From Leisingera daeponensis (GTDB lineage: Bacteria > Pseudomonadota > Alphaproteobacteria > Rhodobacterales > Rhodobacteraceae), in assembly GCF_019801465.1 (NCBI RefSeq), contig NZ_JAHVJA010000011.1, positions 62,001 to 126,000 on the forward strand: a DNA stretch of 64,000 bases. Reading direction: 5' to 3'. A program made the translations under genes and the position numbers. Below are positions 25,734 through 34,259 of this stretch, one piece after another (the first letter of the stretch is position 1; each line of letters opens with the position of its first letter). The notes beneath the pieces were generated by a model. The model saw nothing but the letters and a program-made list of their open reading frames with translations, was not told where the DNA came from and ran no database searches.

Positions 25734-26596
25734 AACCCGCCGCCCTCAGATCGCTGCTCTACATTCCCGGCCATGTCGAGGCCTATGTCGGCAAGGCGGC
25801 CGCAACCGCGGCGGATGTCGTAATCCTGGATCTTGAAGACGCTGTGCCGCCAGCAGGAAAGGACCAGGCGCGGCAGATGCTCCCGGCCGCTGCAGCCCGT
25901 CTGCATGACAGGGGTAAAGCCGTGGCCGTGCGGATAAACAACGAGGACTCGCTGGTGGACGACGATCTCGAAGCGGCCACCGGGGCCGGGGCCGATTTCG
26001 TGATCCTGCCCAAGGTGGAAGACCCGGCATTTGTGCGGCAAGCCGCCAAATTCATCTCAGCCGAGGGGTGCGACGGCCTCTCCCTGATCGGCCTGATCGA
26101 AAGCCCGGCCGGTCTGCTCAATGCGCCTGCCATTGCCGCGGCCCACCCGCGCTTGATTGCCCTGAACCTCGGCACCGAGGATTTCTGCCTGGAAATGGGC
26201 ATGGAGCCGGACTGGGACAGCCTGCTGTACCCGAGCCAGCAGATCGTGACCGCAGCGCGCGCCGCCGGCAAGATCCCCCTGGGCTATGCCGGCAGCATCG
26301 CCCGGTACAACGACATCGGCGCGTTCAGCACGACAGCGGAAAGATCCGCACGGCTCGGATTCGAAGGCGGCTTTGCAATCCACCCGTCACAGGTGTCCCC
26401 GCTGAACGCCGCATTCACTCCTTCCGAAGGCGCCGTGACGCACGCCAGACGGATTGTCGAAGCCTACGAAAAATCCCTCGCCAAGGGCCTGGGCGCCGTT
26501 TCGCTCGACAACAAGATGATTGACCTGCCGGTGGTCGAGAAAGCCCGGCGCGTGCTGCGGCTCAGCGCCGGGGCCGGACCCCCGGCCCGCGGATAG
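25730..26596 (+). CDS. HpcH/HpaI family CoA ester lyase (CitE-like)
   Basis: A 288-residue lyase of the citrate lyase beta / malyl-CoA lyase family. Family motifs are the N-terminal LRSLLYIPGHVEAYVGKAA, the VVILDLEDAVPPAGK metal and substrate-binding segment near residues 30-44, RINNEDS, the metal-binding Glu/Asp region LIGLIESPAGLLNAPAIAAA, and GTEDFCLEMG. It cleaves a malyl- or citramalyl-CoA type thioester to acetyl-CoA plus a keto acid such as pyruvate. The start overlaps the MmgE/PrpD stop (ATGA). It is the last step of the itaconate-type route and probably equals (S)-citramalyl-CoA lyase. Confidence 0.88.
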   Translation: MKPAALRSLLYIPGHVEAYVGKAAATAADVVILDLEDAVPPAGKDQARQMLPAAAARLHDRGKAVAVRINNEDSLVDDDLEAATGAGADFVILPKVEDPAFVRQAAKFISAEGCDGLSLIGLIESPAGLLNAPAIAAAHPRLIALNLGTEDFCLEMGMEPDWDSLLYPSQQIVTAARAAGKIPLGYAGSIARYNDIGAFSTTAERSARLGFEGGFAIHPSQVSPLNAAFTPSEGAVTHARRIVEAYEKSLAKGLGAVSLDNKMIDLPVVEKARRVLRLSAGAGPPARG

Positions 26597-26640
26597 CGGC
26601 AGGGCGCAACAGCGCGACGCGGCCATTCCGGCGGGCGGGC

Positions 26641-28836
26641 TCAGGCGGCAGAACTGTCTTTCCTGCCCGCTTCCTGGGCCTGCAGCACCGCACGCCATTC
26701 GTCATCCAGGGCCGGCTCGGTCTGCACCTGCAGCGCCCGCAGCCAATCGGGCACCTCCGCGCGGGCGGCAGACCGGCCGCCCTGCGGCACCGCCGGGACG
26801 GATTTTTCGCGCGCCACAATGCTCTGCAGCATGGCGAACCCGATCTGCCAGCCATCCTGATCTTCGAACTTGCGCACCCGGTCCATGGTAAACAGCTTGC
26901 GGATCAGGCGCCGGCGCACCAGTGCCGCATCCGCTGCAACGTGCTCCTGCCGGGCCTCCGGCAGCTCCTGCGCCGCGGGCAGCGCAAAGGACAGCCCGGC
27001 GCGCAGGCTGCCGTTTGTCTCCTGGAATACGCGGCGGAACTGTGCCGGCACGACTCCGGCACCGGCGATCTCCACGCCGATCCACTCACCGGCCTCCGGC
27101 AGCCACGCCGGGTCCGGCTGCAGCTCCACCTGCATACCGTTCAGCGACATGTCATGGCTTGCACCCGGGGCCTGCGCGCCCCCCTCCCTGTGCAGCACCA
27201 CGGGTTCATGCAGCTCAAACCGCTCCTCGCTGCGCAGCAGCGGCGGCGTGATGGCGATTTTCGCCACCAGCAGCAGCACGATCATGTTGACGATCGACCA
27301 GAAGGTGACGACCGGCATCAGGTGGCTGAAGGCGATGATCTGGTGGTTGTAGCTGGAATTGATCGCCAGGCCGGCCGTCATCAGGCCGCACAGCAGCAGA
27401 CAGATGGCAACCGTTGCGGTGTCCTGTATCTCGGTTCCCTCGCCGCCCTTGGGCGTGACCTTGAACGCATGGCCATGCGGCTTCAGCAACGTGGCAACCA
27501 CGACCGGCAGCAGCCGGAAAGCCTGCAGCACGCCATGCGCCATCGTCGCCAGCGGATGATATTTTCCGGGCGCGAAATGCCGGACCGCGGCAATGGCCGC
27601 GACAATCGCGGGTATCTGGTAGGACATCACGGTGTCTGCAGAGGAATTGACCAGCGGCGGCACGCCCGTCAGCAGGAAAACCGCCGGCGTCACCATGGCA
27701 AGGGTCTGGCCGAAGGACTGGGTGATCCAGTGGAACGGCAGAAAGAACAGGCGCTCGTGCCATTTCAGCCCCGGCCCGCCAAAAGGGCCTTCGCGCAGGA
27801 ACATGATCTGTATCGCGCCGCGCGCCCACCGCGCCCGCTGGATGAAAAAGGCGTTGATGTTCTCCGGCGCCAGGCCGAACGCCAGCCGCTCATCCAGATA
27901 GCGGGTGACATAGCCCTTGCGCTTCAGGGCAAGCGTCAGCAGCATGTCCTCGGTGATCGAGCCGGAGGGCAGCTTGTTGCCGATCTCCTCCAGCGCGCTG
28001 CGCCGCACGATGCCGTTGGACCCGCAGCAGAAGGCGCAGTCATAGCCGTCGCGCCCCGGCATGATCGCTTCGAAGAAGAAGCGCTGGTCGTCGGGCATGA
28101 CCTTGCTCATGTTCAGCGACGCCTGCATCGGATCGGGGTTGAAGAAGTTGTGCGGGATCTGAACGATCCCGATTTCAGGATCCGCAAAGAACCCCATCGC
28201 CCGGTAAAGGAAATTCCGCTGCGGTATGAAATCCGCATCCAGCACCAGGAAGAAGGGGGCGGAGGTGCGCGCGACCGCGGCATTGATATTGCCGGCCTTG
28301 GCATGGGCGTTGTCGGCGCGAGTCAGATAGCCGGCCCCCAGCCGTTCGCTCATGCGCTGCAGCCAGCCGCGCCGCCCGTCATCCAGCACCCAGACATTGA
28401 GCTTTGCCTGCGGCCAGTCCAGCTCCACGGCGCCGACAATTGTCTTCTCCAGCACCTCGGCGGGCTCGTTGTAGGTGGCAATGAAAACGTCAACCTCGGG
28501 CAGATCCGCAGCAGGCATGGCGCGCAGCCGCGCCTCGTGGAGGTCCGCTTCCGGCGTGCGGTTGGTCCGGCGCAGCATGTAGGCATACAGCACAGCGGTA
28601 TCGAGCCAGGCCAGCATCTCGACGATGAAGACCGACCAGACAAACAGACCGGTGACGCTGAAAACGCCCGCCGGCAGCACCGTCTCGAACAGCCGCCACT
28701 CCAGATAGCGCAGGATCACCACGGCCAGCCCTGCCACCACCAGCCGGTCGGCCCAGTGGCTGTTCTGCCACCGGTTGCCGAACAGCAGGATCGCCGCAGT
28801 AATCAGCAGCAGGGGGACAAGGGATTCAGCCTGCAT
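26641..28836 (-). CDS. PilZ-domain cellulose-synthase-like glycosyltransferase (GT2)
   Basis: A 731-residue membrane glycosyltransferase. It has two N-terminal helices, a GT2 domain with the processive motifs DD (152-153), DAD (200-202), TED (295-297) and QRARW (333-337), further transmembrane helices from about 365 to 530, and a C-terminal PilZ domain with RSEER (535-539) and DMSLNG (562-567). The PilZ RxxxR and D/NxSxxG motifs are those that bind cyclic di-GMP. It would polymerise a beta-glucan across the inner membrane. Gene pairing with the HlyD-like protein resembles bgsB-bgsA of Sinorhizobium meliloti (mixed-linkage glucan), though the polymer here is unknown. I start at 28836; its start overlaps the upstream stop. 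Confidence 0.9.
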   Translation of the reverse strand: MQAESLVPLLLITAAILLFGNRWQNSHWADRLVVAGLAVVILRYLEWRLFETVLPAGVFSVTGLFVWSVFIVEMLAWLDTAVLYAYMLRRTNRTPEADLHEARLRAMPAADLPEVDVFIATYNEPAEVLEKTIVGAVELDWPQAKLNVWVLDDGRRGWLQRMSERLGAGYLTRADNAHAKAGNINAAVARTSAPFFLVLDADFIPQRNFLYRAMGFFADPEIGIVQIPHNFFNPDPMQASLNMSKVMPDDQRFFFEAIMPGRDGYDCAFCCGSNGIVRRSALEEIGNKLPSGSITEDMLLTLALKRKGYVTRYLDERLAFGLAPENINAFFIQRARWARGAIQIMFLREGPFGGPGLKWHERLFFLPFHWITQSFGQTLAMVTPAVFLLTGVPPLVNSSADTVMSYQIPAIVAAIAAVRHFAPGKYHPLATMAHGVLQAFRLLPVVVATLLKPHGHAFKVTPKGGEGTEIQDTATVAICLLLCGLMTAGLAINSSYNHQIIAFSHLMPVVTFWSIVNMIVLLLVAKIAITPPLLRSEERFELHEPVVLHREGGAQAPGASHDMSLNGMQVELQPDPAWLPEAGEWIGVEIAGAGVVPAQFRRVFQETNGSLRAGLSFALPAAQELPEARQEHVAADAALVRRRLIRKLFTMDRVRKFEDQDGWQIGFAMLQSIVAREKSVPAVPQGGRSAARAEVPDWLRALQVQTEPALDDEWRAVLQAQEAGRKDSSAA

Positions 28837-30124
28837 CCGGAGGGCCGCCCTCCTCAGGGGACAACGCACCGGCGAGCGGCGGCGCGATGCCGCGCAGCAG
28901 TTCCTCGAACCAGAGGCCCGCAACCGTCAGCATGCTGCCGAAACCGCGGTCAAAGCGCACTTCGGCGGTGCGCCCGACATCGCAGAAATTCTGCGCCACG
29001 CCCGCCTTCGCCACATCCGCCGGGGCAAGGCGCAGCATCACCGACAGGCTGCCTTCGGTGAGGTTCTCCGGCTCGGCGGCGAGCAGCCCGGTGGCCCGCT
29101 GGCTGCCGGCGCCCCGCAGCGCCTCGACGGTGGCGTGGAACGACTGGTCAGAGCCGCGCAGCCGCACCCGCGCGGTATCGCCGGGGCGGATGGCCTCAAA
29201 CGCGGTTTCATGCACGAACACCTCGACGAACCTGCGCGAGCAATCGAGCAGCTGCAGAACTTCGTCCCCCGAGGCAATCACCGCCCCCTTGGCCGGGGTT
29301 GCCGACCAGACCACCGTGCCGGTGGGCAGTTGCGGGGCAAACCGGTCAAACCGGTCCACTTCCTTGCGCAGCGCCTCCGCCTCCTGCAGAAGGCCGGCGC
29401 GCTGTGCGGCGGCCCGGGCTTTGCGGCCCTTGAGGTCTGCCAGCCGGATCGCGACCTCGTCCCGGCGCTGCCGGGCATAGCTGCCGTCCTCGGTGCCCAG
29501 CCCCGGCAGGATGCCGTCCTTGATCCCGGCCATGCTCCGCACCGTTTCCTCCACCGCCGCAGCCAGCCGGATCACCTCGCCGTTTGCCTCCGCCGCGAGC
29601 GAAACCGCCGTGTCGGCCTGGGTCTGCGGCACCGACCCGTTGTCCGACAACCGGCCGAGCCTCTCGGCATCCCGCGCCAGCCGCTCCTGCCGCTCGCGCG
29701 CGGCCGCCAGCTCACCGCGCAATCCGCTCAGCTGCGCCTCCAGCACCTGCCGGGCCAGCGTCTGCACCTGCCCCATCCGAACCAGAAGCTGCTGGTCGAG
29801 CCGGGTCAGGGCGGCAATTTCCCTGCTGATCGAAGTCTCTTCACGGGACAGGATCCCGATTCTGGCTTCCAGCCGCGCAAGCTCGGTCCGGCTGGAGCGC
29901 GACGCCTGCAGCTCGACGATTGCCGTGGCCGGCAGCACAGGCGTCGCAGGCGCCAGCGCGTCCGACATCAGCGCACCGTCAAAAGGGCTTTTGACGGAAA
30001 TGATGGGTGCGTTGACCACCGCGGCCCGTGAAATATAACTCGTCACGTGCGGTGCAAATATCATGAACGCGGCACCAAGGCAGGCAATGCCTGCCGCAAC
30101 CCGCGCCGTTCGCTTCAGCTTCAT
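28826..30124 (-). CDS. HlyD-like periplasmic adaptor (glucan export partner)
   Basis: About 432 residues: an N-terminal membrane anchor (residues about 5-25), then a biotinyl-lipoyl-like segment (PIISVKSPFDGAL region). A long coiled coil with heptads follows (ELQASRSSRTELARLEARIGIL to RSMAGIKDG, about 65-230), then a beta-barrel C-terminus. This is the membrane fusion protein layout. I prefer the ATG at 30124; a TTG at 30205 would add a tail with no clear signal. It overlaps the glycosyltransferase gene by 11 bases, so the pair is co-translated. It is more likely an exopolysaccharide-synthesis partner than a type I secretion adaptor because no ABC exporter or TolC gene is near. Confidence 0.82.
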   Translation of the reverse strand: MKLKRTARVAAGIACLGAAFMIFAPHVTSYISRAAVVNAPIISVKSPFDGALMSDALAPATPVLPATAIVELQASRSSRTELARLEARIGILSREETSISREIAALTRLDQQLLVRMGQVQTLARQVLEAQLSGLRGELAAARERQERLARDAERLGRLSDNGSVPQTQADTAVSLAAEANGEVIRLAAAVEETVRSMAGIKDGILPGLGTEDGSYARQRRDEVAIRLADLKGRKARAAAQRAGLLQEAEALRKEVDRFDRFAPQLPTGTVVWSATPAKGAVIASGDEVLQLLDCSRRFVEVFVHETAFEAIRPGDTARVRLRGSDQSFHATVEALRGAGSQRATGLLAAEPENLTEGSLSVMLRLAPADVAKAGVAQNFCDVGRTAEVRFDRGFGSMLTVAGLWFEELLRGIAPPLAGALSPEEGGPPDAG

Positions 30125-30293
30125 GGTGGGACCCGGCGCCTGTGAAAATGCAATAAACCGTTGCACGGCCGCGTTAACTTTGAGTTGCCGCCGCAGCGCC
30201 GCCAAGCTGCGTTTAACTAAAATGCCACCGATCAGGCGCCGTTCAGCCCCGCGCCTGCAGGGATTTGCCGCTTCCGGGCAGCCGCTTTGGCCG

Positions 30294-31052
30294 CTACCGG
30301 TGGTACTGCGCGAACGGCCGCCCGTCCAATAGGGTGAGCATCACCGGCGTCCGGTACAGCGCGGTCAGCCGCTCCGCCGTGGCGGCCTCCGCCACCGGCC
30401 CCTGAAAGGCAACCCGCCCGCCCTGCAGCGCAACCACATGATCCGACCAGCTGATCGCGTAATTCAGGTCATGCACCACGATCACAATGCCCTTGCCCCG
30501 CGCTTGGGCAAGTTGGCGCAGCTGCGCCATCAGGTTGCGGGCGTGGTGCAGGTCGAGATTGTTCAGCGGCTCGTCCAGCAGCAGCCAGTCCGTGTCCTGC
30601 GCATAGGCCATCGCGATGAAGGCCCGCTGCCGCTGGCCGCCCGACAGCTCATCCAGAAACCGCTGCTCCAGCCCCTCGAGGCCGAACAGCGCCACCGCAT
30701 CGCGGACCGCGGCGCGGTCCGCCGCGCCAAGCCGCCCCCGGCAGTGCGGCCAGCGGCCGAAGCCGATCAGGTCCCGGACCCGGACCCGGCTGCCGACGCT
30801 GGCCTGCTGCGCCACCACCGCCATCCTGCGGGCCAGCTGCGAAGGCTCCGCCTGCAGCAGGTCCTGCCCGTCCAGCCGGATGCTGCCGCCGGCAGGCGCC
30901 AGCTGCCGGGCGATCAGGTTCAGCAGCGTCGACTTGCCCGCGCCGTTGGGGCCGATCAGCGCGGTGATCCGGCCCGCCGGAATTGCGGCGTCAATGCCGT
31001 GCAGGATGGGATGCGCAGCGGGGCCGAAGCGGAGGCCTGAGATTTCAATCAC
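30294..31052 (-). CDS. Iron-siderophore ABC transporter ATP-binding protein
   Basis: A 252-residue ATPase of the FecE/FepC/FatE type. The Walker A is GPNGAGKST, the signature LSGGQRQRAFIAMA and the Walker B LLLDEPLNNLD, followed by HDL. It powers siderophore uptake by the two permeases encoded upstream. I start at a GTG (31052) that overlaps the permease stop as GTGA; the longer frame is antisense-like and unsupported. It ends the four-gene minus-strand operon that begins with the substrate-binding protein. Confidence 0.9.
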   Translation of the reverse strand: MIEISGLRFGPAAHPILHGIDAAIPAGRITALIGPNGAGKSTLLNLIARQLAPAGGSIRLDGQDLLQAEPSQLARRMAVVAQQASVGSRVRVRDLIGFGRWPHCRGRLGAADRAAVRDAVALFGLEGLEQRFLDELSGGQRQRAFIAMAYAQDTDWLLLDEPLNNLDLHHARNLMAQLRQLAQARGKGIVIVVHDLNYAISWSDHVVALQGGRVAFQGPVAEAATAERLTALYRTPVMLTLLDGRPFAQYHR

Positions 31053-31993
31053 CGGATTTTGCCTTTCACCAGCAGGAACAGGAATAGGAAGCCGCCGCAG
31101 AACTCGATGACAACCGCCAGGGTGGATTGCAGATGCAGCAGGCGCTCGAACACGGTCTGGCCCGCCACCAGAATGAGCGCCCCGATGAGCGCCGCGGCGG
31201 GCAGCAGCAGCGCGTGGCGGTGGCTCTGCATCAGGCTGTGGGCAAGGCTGGAGACCAGCAGCCCCAGAAAGGCCATCGGCCCGACCAGCGCGGTCGCGAC
31301 CGAGACCAGCGCCGCAATCAGGCACAGCACCCGCAGCTGCAGCCGGTCATAGGCCACGCCCAGGCTGCGCGCCGGACCGCGGCCCAGGGCGGCCACGTCC
31401 AGCACATGGTGATTGCGCAGGAGCCATAGGCCCGCCAGCGCCATCAGCCCCAGCCCCGCGAGCAGCGCAGCGCGGTCGATGCCGCTGAACTGGGCAAACA
31501 TCCGGGCCTCGACCATGGTGAATTCCGACGGGTCCATCAGCCGCTGCAGAAAGGCGGTGAGGGTGCGGAACATCACCCCCAGCACCACACCCGCCAGCAC
31601 CATCAGCTGGATGTCATGGCGGGTGCGGCCCAGCAGGGCGGTGAACAGCGCCAGCGCCGCCGCCAGCATCACCGCGGTCTCCAGCGCGAACCCCGGCAGG
31701 CCGCTGATACGGCTGGCGCCCGCAGCCCCCAGCCCCGCCACCAGACCGGTCTGCAGCAGCAGGAACAGCGCATCAAACCCCATGATAGAAGGCGTCAGGA
31801 TGCGGTTCTGGCTGAGGGTCTGGAACAGCACCGTCGCCACCCCGGCCGCGGCGCCCACCGCCAGCAGCGCCGCCAGCTTGACCAGCCGCAGCTCCAGGAT
31901 ATAGGCGCTCGGCCCGCGCAGCCCCCAGAACAAGAACAGCGCCGCTGCCGCCGCCAGCAGGCCGCCCAGGGCAACAAGCCGCCGCTCAGCCAT
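31049..31993 (-). CDS. FecCD-type siderophore ABC permease (second)
   Basis: A 314-residue polytopic permease of the FecCD/BtuC family with about nine or ten hydrophobic helices. The family motif GPMAFLGLLVSSLAHSLM lies near residue 220. It forms a heterodimer with the permease encoded just upstream and sits in the inner membrane. The ATG overlaps the upstream gene by eight bases and its stop overlaps the ATPase start. In this context it imports the ferric petrobactin-type siderophore. Confidence 0.9.
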   Translation of the reverse strand: MAERRLVALGGLLAAAAALFLFWGLRGPSAYILELRLVKLAALLAVGAAAGVATVLFQTLSQNRILTPSIMGFDALFLLLQTGLVAGLGAAGASRISGLPGFALETAVMLAAALALFTALLGRTRHDIQLMVLAGVVLGVMFRTLTAFLQRLMDPSEFTMVEARMFAQFSGIDRAALLAGLGLMALAGLWLLRNHHVLDVAALGRGPARSLGVAYDRLQLRVLCLIAALVSVATALVGPMAFLGLLVSSLAHSLMQSHRHALLLPAAALIGALILVAGQTVFERLLHLQSTLAVVIEFCGGFLFLFLLVKGKIR

Positions 31994-32972
31994 CGGCCCG
32001 CCGCCCCAGCAGCAGATAGAGGAACACCGCGGCGCCGAAGATGCCGAAAACGGTGCCGGCCGGGATCTCGTAGGGATAGCGCAGCAGCCGCCCCAGAATA
32101 TCGCAGATCAGCAGCAGCCCGGCGCCGGCAGCGGCCACCACGGGCAGGCTTTCGCGCAGGTTGTCGCCCATCAGGCGCGACACCAGATTGGGCACCACCA
32201 GCCCGACGAAGGGCAGCATTCCAACGGTCACGATCACCAGCGACGACACCAGCGACACGGTGACGATGCCGAACCCCAGCACCTGCCCGTAGCGCAGGCC
32301 CAGGTTCAGGCTGACGTCACGGCCCAGGCCCGCGATGGTGAACTGGTCGGCCGCGAAATAGCTCAGCAGCGCCAGCCCGCCCGCCAGCCACAACAGCTCG
32401 TAGCGCCCCGCCAGGATGCCGGAGAACTCGCCGCTCATCCAGACGCCAAGGTATTGCAGCAGCCCGCCCTCGATGGCGATGAAGGTGGCGCAGGCCATCA
32501 GCAGCCCGCCATAGATCAGGCCGGAAAGCGGGATCAGCAGCACCTGCTGCGGCGGGATGCGGCGGGCCAGCAGCATGAACACGCCGGTGCCCGCCAGCGC
32601 CGCCGCCGCCGCCGCCAGCATCTTGACCGGTATGGGGGCGGCAGGCGCCAGCAGCGTCACCGCCAACAGGCCCAGCATCGCCGCCTCGCTGGTGCCGGTG
32701 GTGCCCGGCTCGACAAACCTGTTGCGCACCAGGAGCTGCATGATCACCCCCGCCACCGCCATCGCGGCGCCGGTCAGCAGCACCGCGGCGGTGCGCGGGA
32801 TGCGGCTGACGGCCAGCACCTGCAGCGCCTGCGGATCGCTCAGCAAGGAGCCAAGCGGCAGCGGCCCGGCCCCCACCAGCAGGCTGACCACGGCCAACGG
32901 CACCAGCAGCACCGCCGCCAGCAGCAGCCAGCGGCGCGGCGCAGCTGAAACGGGGGCGGTCAGATCAGCCAC
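31986..32972 (-). CDS. FecCD-type siderophore ABC permease (first)
   Basis: A 328-residue FecCD family permease. Family markers are IPRTAAVLLTGAAMAVAGVIMQLLVRNRFVEPGTTGTSEAAMLG near the second and third helices and GMLPFVGLVVPNLVSRLMG near residue 245. I prefer the GTG at 32972, eight bases inside the substrate-binding gene; a TTG at 32993 is the other possibility. It pairs with the permease downstream for uptake of an iron chelate. Confidence 0.88.
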   Translation of the reverse strand: MADLTAPVSAAPRRWLLLAAVLLVPLAVVSLLVGAGPLPLGSLLSDPQALQVLAVSRIPRTAAVLLTGAAMAVAGVIMQLLVRNRFVEPGTTGTSEAAMLGLLAVTLLAPAAPIPVKMLAAAAAALAGTGVFMLLARRIPPQQVLLIPLSGLIYGGLLMACATFIAIEGGLLQYLGVWMSGEFSGILAGRYELLWLAGGLALLSYFAADQFTIAGLGRDVSLNLGLRYGQVLGFGIVTVSLVSSLVIVTVGMLPFVGLVVPNLVSRLMGDNLRESLPVVAAAGAGLLLICDILGRLLRYPYEIPAGTVFGIFGAAVFLYLLLGRRADG

Positions 32973-33888
32973 CAGCTTTAACGCCCTGCGCAAACCCGCT
33001 GCGGATTTCCTCCAGCGTGGCCGTCATCGACTGGATGCCGCCGCCCGCCACATAGACATTCGCGGGGTTCAGATAGATCACCTGCCCCGTCTTCCAGGCC
33101 GTGGTGCCAGCCACCAGCGCATTGTCCAGCGTGACCTTTGCGGCCTGATTGCTCTGCCCCAGCGCCAGCGCCCGGTCGACCACGATCAGCCAGTCGGGAT
33201 CGGCGGCGGCAATGAACTCGAACGACACCGCCTCGCCATGGGTCTGCGCATCCAGATCCGGCACCGCCTCCGGCAGCTCCAGCGCCTGGTGCAGCCAGCC
33301 GAACCGCGAATGCGCGCCATAGGCCGAGACCCGCGGCCCGTTCGTCATCACGATCAGCGCATCGCCGCGCCCTGCCACCGCCGCCCTGGCGTCCTCCAGC
33401 CGGGCGTTGAAGGCCGCCTCCAGGTCTGCCGCCTGCGCTTCGCGCCCGGTCAGCCGGCCATAGTCCCGCAGCCGCGCCAGCGCCTGCACCGTCAGGTCGG
33501 TGCCCCAGATCGTCATATCGATGGCCGGCGCGATCTCCGACAGCGGCGCCACCTGGGTTGAGGACCGCCCGCCCGCCACAATGAGATCCGGCGCCAGCAT
33601 GGCGATCGCCTCGTAATCCGGCTCGAACAGCGTGCCCGCGGAGGCCGCCTTTGCCTGCAAACCGTCCAGATAGCTGACATACATGTTGGCAGGCACCCCG
33701 GCGGGCTGCACTCCGAGCGCCGCCAGCGTGTCCGCGGCCGCGATGTCCAGAACCACGATTCTTTCAGGAATTTCAGGCAGCTCGACGCGGCCCCGTGCCG
33801 TTTCTATGGTTACTTCCTGCGCCGCCGCCGCGCCTGCCAGCGCGAAAAAAACCGGTGCGGCCAGTTGCAAAACCTTCCAATGTGCCAT
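32965..33888 (-). CDS. Siderophore ABC transporter substrate-binding protein (FatB/YclQ-like)
   Basis: A 307-residue periplasmic helical-backbone binding protein. The signal peptide is about residues 1-23 (ending AGAAAAQ). Then come VELPEIPERIVVLDIAAADTLAALGV and a TroA/FhuD-type fold with the segment ALIVMTNGPRVSAYGAHSRFGWLHQ. Sequence features resemble the FatB/VctP/YclQ group that binds catecholate or petrobactin-type siderophores, and its neighbours fit that. The ATG at 33888 has AGGA upstream. It is the first gene of the importer operon and reads away from the polyamine operon. Confidence 0.87.
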   Translation of the reverse strand: MAHWKVLQLAAPVFFALAGAAAAQEVTIETARGRVELPEIPERIVVLDIAAADTLAALGVQPAGVPANMYVSYLDGLQAKAASAGTLFEPDYEAIAMLAPDLIVAGGRSSTQVAPLSEIAPAIDMTIWGTDLTVQALARLRDYGRLTGREAQAADLEAAFNARLEDARAAVAGRGDALIVMTNGPRVSAYGAHSRFGWLHQALELPEAVPDLDAQTHGEAVSFEFIAAADPDWLIVVDRALALGQSNQAAKVTLDNALVAGTTAWKTGQVIYLNPANVYVAGGGIQSMTATLEEIRSGFAQGVKAGG

Positions 33889-34259
33889 TTCCTGTCCTCT
33901 GAAGAGATGGAATTTGGCTGGCTGTGACGGCTTGCTCAAAATCAAGGGGGGCTTACTGGCTAGTGCTGCAAAAGTCCAGATCCGCTGTTCCGCCGCCGCA
34001 TGCGTCCTGGCGGCCTGCTGCCGCGGCAGTCAGGCGAAGGCGCGCAAATCACCGTCCTGGCGGCAGAAAACCTCTTGATGCAGCGGAACGCCGATTGTAA
34101 GGAGGCGGCCACCGCACGGTCCTGCACCTGATAAGGCTTCGACCCGAACCGTCAGCTTTGCACCTCCCAGCCCAACAACTCTGGACAGAAAGGCCCCGCG
34201 ATGCCGCACCGGCTCTCCCCCTCAGATTTTTCGAAACGCCCTGCACGGGTGCGCAGCCG
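33889..34259. promoter_or_regulatory. Divergent intergenic region (importer / polyamine operons)
   Basis: A 371-base gap between the substrate-binding gene and speA must hold promoters in both directions. I see GTGACGGCTTGCTCA near 33924-33938, a TGA-N8-TCA palindrome-like site that is similar in outline to one before asbA (41859-41874). No clear gene, Fur-type box or strong terminator is seen. TTG 34158 is a weak alternative start for speA. Confidence 0.4.

Noticed and set aside
28826-30124. Type I secretion system adaptor
   Set aside because: No ABC exporter ATPase or TolC gene is nearby, and the gene is co-translated with a glycosyltransferase, so a polysaccharide role is likelier.
34158-34259. 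Longer speA starting at TTG 34158
   Set aside because: The extension has no SpeA-like sequence and TTG lacks a good ribosome site. ATG 34260 fits the family N-terminus.
33889-34259. Fur box between importer and polyamine operons
   Set aside because: No 19-bp Fur-like palindrome could be found. Only a weak TGA-N8-TCA site is present.
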